Source of the DNA: DATAYA01 sp036272815
GTDB taxonomy: Bacteria; Pseudomonadota; Alphaproteobacteria; Acetobacterales; Acetobacteraceae
Length of the DNA: 14,713 nucleotides
Reading direction: 5' to 3'
Assembly (NCBI GenBank): GCA_036272815.1
Contig: DATAYA010000065.1
Location: forward strand, 1 to 14,713
The notes beneath the pieces are model-generated. The model did not search any database. It saw only the letters and a program-made list of their open reading frames with translations, and was not told where the DNA came from. Shown piece by piece: positions 13,682-14,713 of the stretch; position 1 is the first letter of the stretch, and every line of letters starts with the position of its first letter. The translations under genes were made by a program, and so were the position numbers.

Positions 13682-14454
13682 CAGCGCGCCCCGGGATGCG
13701 TGCGCGGCAGCACCTGCATCATCGCGAGCAGCGGCCCGAGATGCTCCGAATGCCGCCCTGTGCGCCCGCCCGATCGCGACCACTCGCCGGCCGGCCGCGC
13801 CAGCGTCGCCGCGGCCAGAACCGCGTCGAGCGTCGCGTGCCACGCGGGATGCAGCGAAGCCGGGTCGGCCGCAATTCCGGCCGCGATCAACCCGCGTTCC
13901 GCGTCGTCGACGAAGGAAAGCTCGCCGGCATAGGGCAGCAGCGCATCGAGCGCCGCCTGCGCGCGGCGATGGCTCTCCTCGGTGCCGTCGCCGAGGCGGA
14001 TCAACCACTCGCTCGCGTGGCGCAGGTGATACGCGCTTTCCTTTTCGGATTTTGCCGCAACGGCCGCGAGCATCGGATCCGCCGAGCGCGTCATCGCCCG
14101 CCAGAACGGATCGGCGTACGCGGAATACAGGAACTGCCGGACCACGGTGTGCGCGAAATCGCCGTTCGGCTGCTCGACGAGCAGCAGGTTGCGGAACTGC
14201 CCGGCATCGCGGAGATAGGCGAACGCATCCTCGTCATGCCCCGCGCCCTCGATCTCGCCCGCATAGGCATAGAGCGCGCGGGCCACGCCGAGCAGGTCGA
14301 GCCCGACATTCGCGAGCGCCAGATCCTCCTCCAGCGTCGGCGCGTGTCCACACCACTCCGAGAGGCGGTGGCCCAGGATCAGCGCATCGTCCGCCCGCCG
14401 CAGGACGAAGTCGAGGAGCGGCGCGTTCGCTACGGTGATCGACGTCGTCGCCAC
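13678..14454 (-). CDS. paaC: PaaC, structural subunit of phenylacetyl-CoA epoxidase
   Basis: 258 residues (E. coli PaaC 248). Ferritin-like helical protein that pairs with catalytic PaaA; in characterised enzymes PaaC itself has no working di-iron site. Conserved segments are DDALILGHRLSEW, GHAPTLEEDLALANVGLDLLG (about 22-56), YLRDAGQFRNLLLVEQPNGDF (80-100), the KEXXYHLRH-like SEKESAYHLRHASEW (136-150) and the C-terminal GRTGRHSEHLGPLLAMMQ (230-247). The GTG at 14454 sits one base after the paaB stop and matches the expected N terminus. The open frame upstream is paaB sequence in another frame. Stop overlaps the paaD start. Confidence 0.95.
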   Translation of the reverse strand: MATTSITVANAPLLDFVLRRADDALILGHRLSEWCGHAPTLEEDLALANVGLDLLGVARALYAYAGEIEGAGHDEDAFAYLRDAGQFRNLLLVEQPNGDFAHTVVRQFLYSAYADPFWRAMTRSADPMLAAVAAKSEKESAYHLRHASEWLIRLGDGTEESHRRAQAALDALLPYAGELSFVDDAERGLIAAGIAADPASLHPAWHATLDAVLAAATLARPAGEWSRSGGRTGRHSEHLGPLLAMMQVLPRTHPGARW

Positions 14455-14455
14455 G

Positions 14456-14713
14456 TCACATATGCCCGACTTCGTCCGGCACGTCGTAGAAGGTCGGATG
14501 CCGGTATATTTTTGTCTCGGCGGGCTCGAACAGCATGCCCTTCTCAGCCGGACCGGACGCGGTGATCGCCGCCGACGGCACCACCCAGATCGACAGCCCC
14601 TCGCCGCGCCGCGTGTAGACGTCGCGCGCCGCGTGCAGCGCCATCGTCGCATCCGCCGCGTGAACCGAGCCGACGTGCCGGTGCGCGAGTCCGGTGCGGC
14701 TGCGGATGAAGAC
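14456..14713 (-). CDS. paaB: PaaB, phenylacetyl-CoA epoxidase subunit (5' end beyond window)
   Basis: The last 85 codons are visible; the frame is open to the window edge. The sequence VFIRSRTGLAHRHVGSVHAAD, then MALHAARDVYTRRGEGLSIWVVP, then the end YRHPTFYDVPDEVGHM is characteristic of PaaB, a small (about 95-residue) subunit needed for assembly and activity of the PaaABC epoxidase core. An internal ATG at 14644 is not the real start because homology continues upstream of it. Probably fewer than 15 residues are missing. paaA should lie just outside. Confidence 0.95.
   Translation of the reverse strand, partial: VFIRSRTGLAHRHVGSVHAADATMALHAARDVYTRRGEGLSIWVVPSAAITASGPAEKGMLFEPAETKIYRHPTFYDVPDEVGHM

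Noticed and set aside
14455..14652. Upstream extension of the paaC frame
   Set aside because: It overlaps the end of paaB, whose frame has strong PaaB sequence; GTG at 14454 is one base after the paaB stop.
1..14713. CRISPR arrays, riboswitches, insertion sequences, prophage or toxin-antitoxin genes
   Set aside because: None seen on either strand; the only dispersed repeat is the palindromic element reported.

Overview
This is a high-GC window (hand-counted 60-base rows in the housekeeping genes run about 72-78% G+C). It reads as chromosomal DNA of an alphaproteobacterium. The placement rests on protein style (an FeS-poor family-4-like uracil-DNA glycosylase, IspE, the Paa epoxidase subunits) and on a GC-rich multi-hairpin repeat of a kind common in that class. 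Rhodospirillales/Acetobacteraceae is my best guess and is inference only. Coding density is very high and no integrase, transposase, CRISPR array or phage gene was seen.

Left part (1-6213). The 5' part of a uracil-DNA glycosylase gene runs leftward off the edge. Divergent from it is a complete gene for electron-transfer-flavoprotein:ubiquinone oxidoreductase. A leftward FkbM-type methyltransferase gene of visibly lower G+C follows, then a secreted TPR-repeat protein whose end overlaps ispE (fourth step of the MEP isoprenoid pathway), then tRNA-Gln(UUG). ispE carries an in-frame copy of the palindromic repeat that adds roughly 20 residues or more to the enzyme.

Middle part (6214-11138). About 350 bases after the tRNA hold no intact recognised gene, only a small reading frame that looks frameshifted. 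Next comes a leftward, translationally coupled operon pqiA-pqiB-pqiC-AI-2E-family permease (GTGA overlap, ATGA overlap, 6-base gap). PqiA, PqiB and PqiC form an envelope-spanning MCE-type lipid transport system. The permease is a polytopic membrane protein of unknown substrate.

Right part (11139-14713). A rightward crotonase-family gene converges, with only 2 bases between stop codons, on the leftward phenylacetyl-CoA epoxidase operon paaB-paaC-paaD-paaE (paaB is cut by the window end; paaA would lie beyond it). paaB/paaC/paaD are packed with a 1-base gap and a 4-base overlap. The paaD-paaE junction is instead opened to 92 bases by a second copy of the repeat, and paaE appears to start at TTG.

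Most of the window is ordinary metabolism and envelope function. I do not see a clearly new multi-gene system. The most unusual signals are the hairpin repeat caught once inside a coding sequence and once at an operon junction, the non-canonical starts next to it, the loss of two expected iron-sulfur ligands in the glycosylase, and the low-GC methyltransferase insert.
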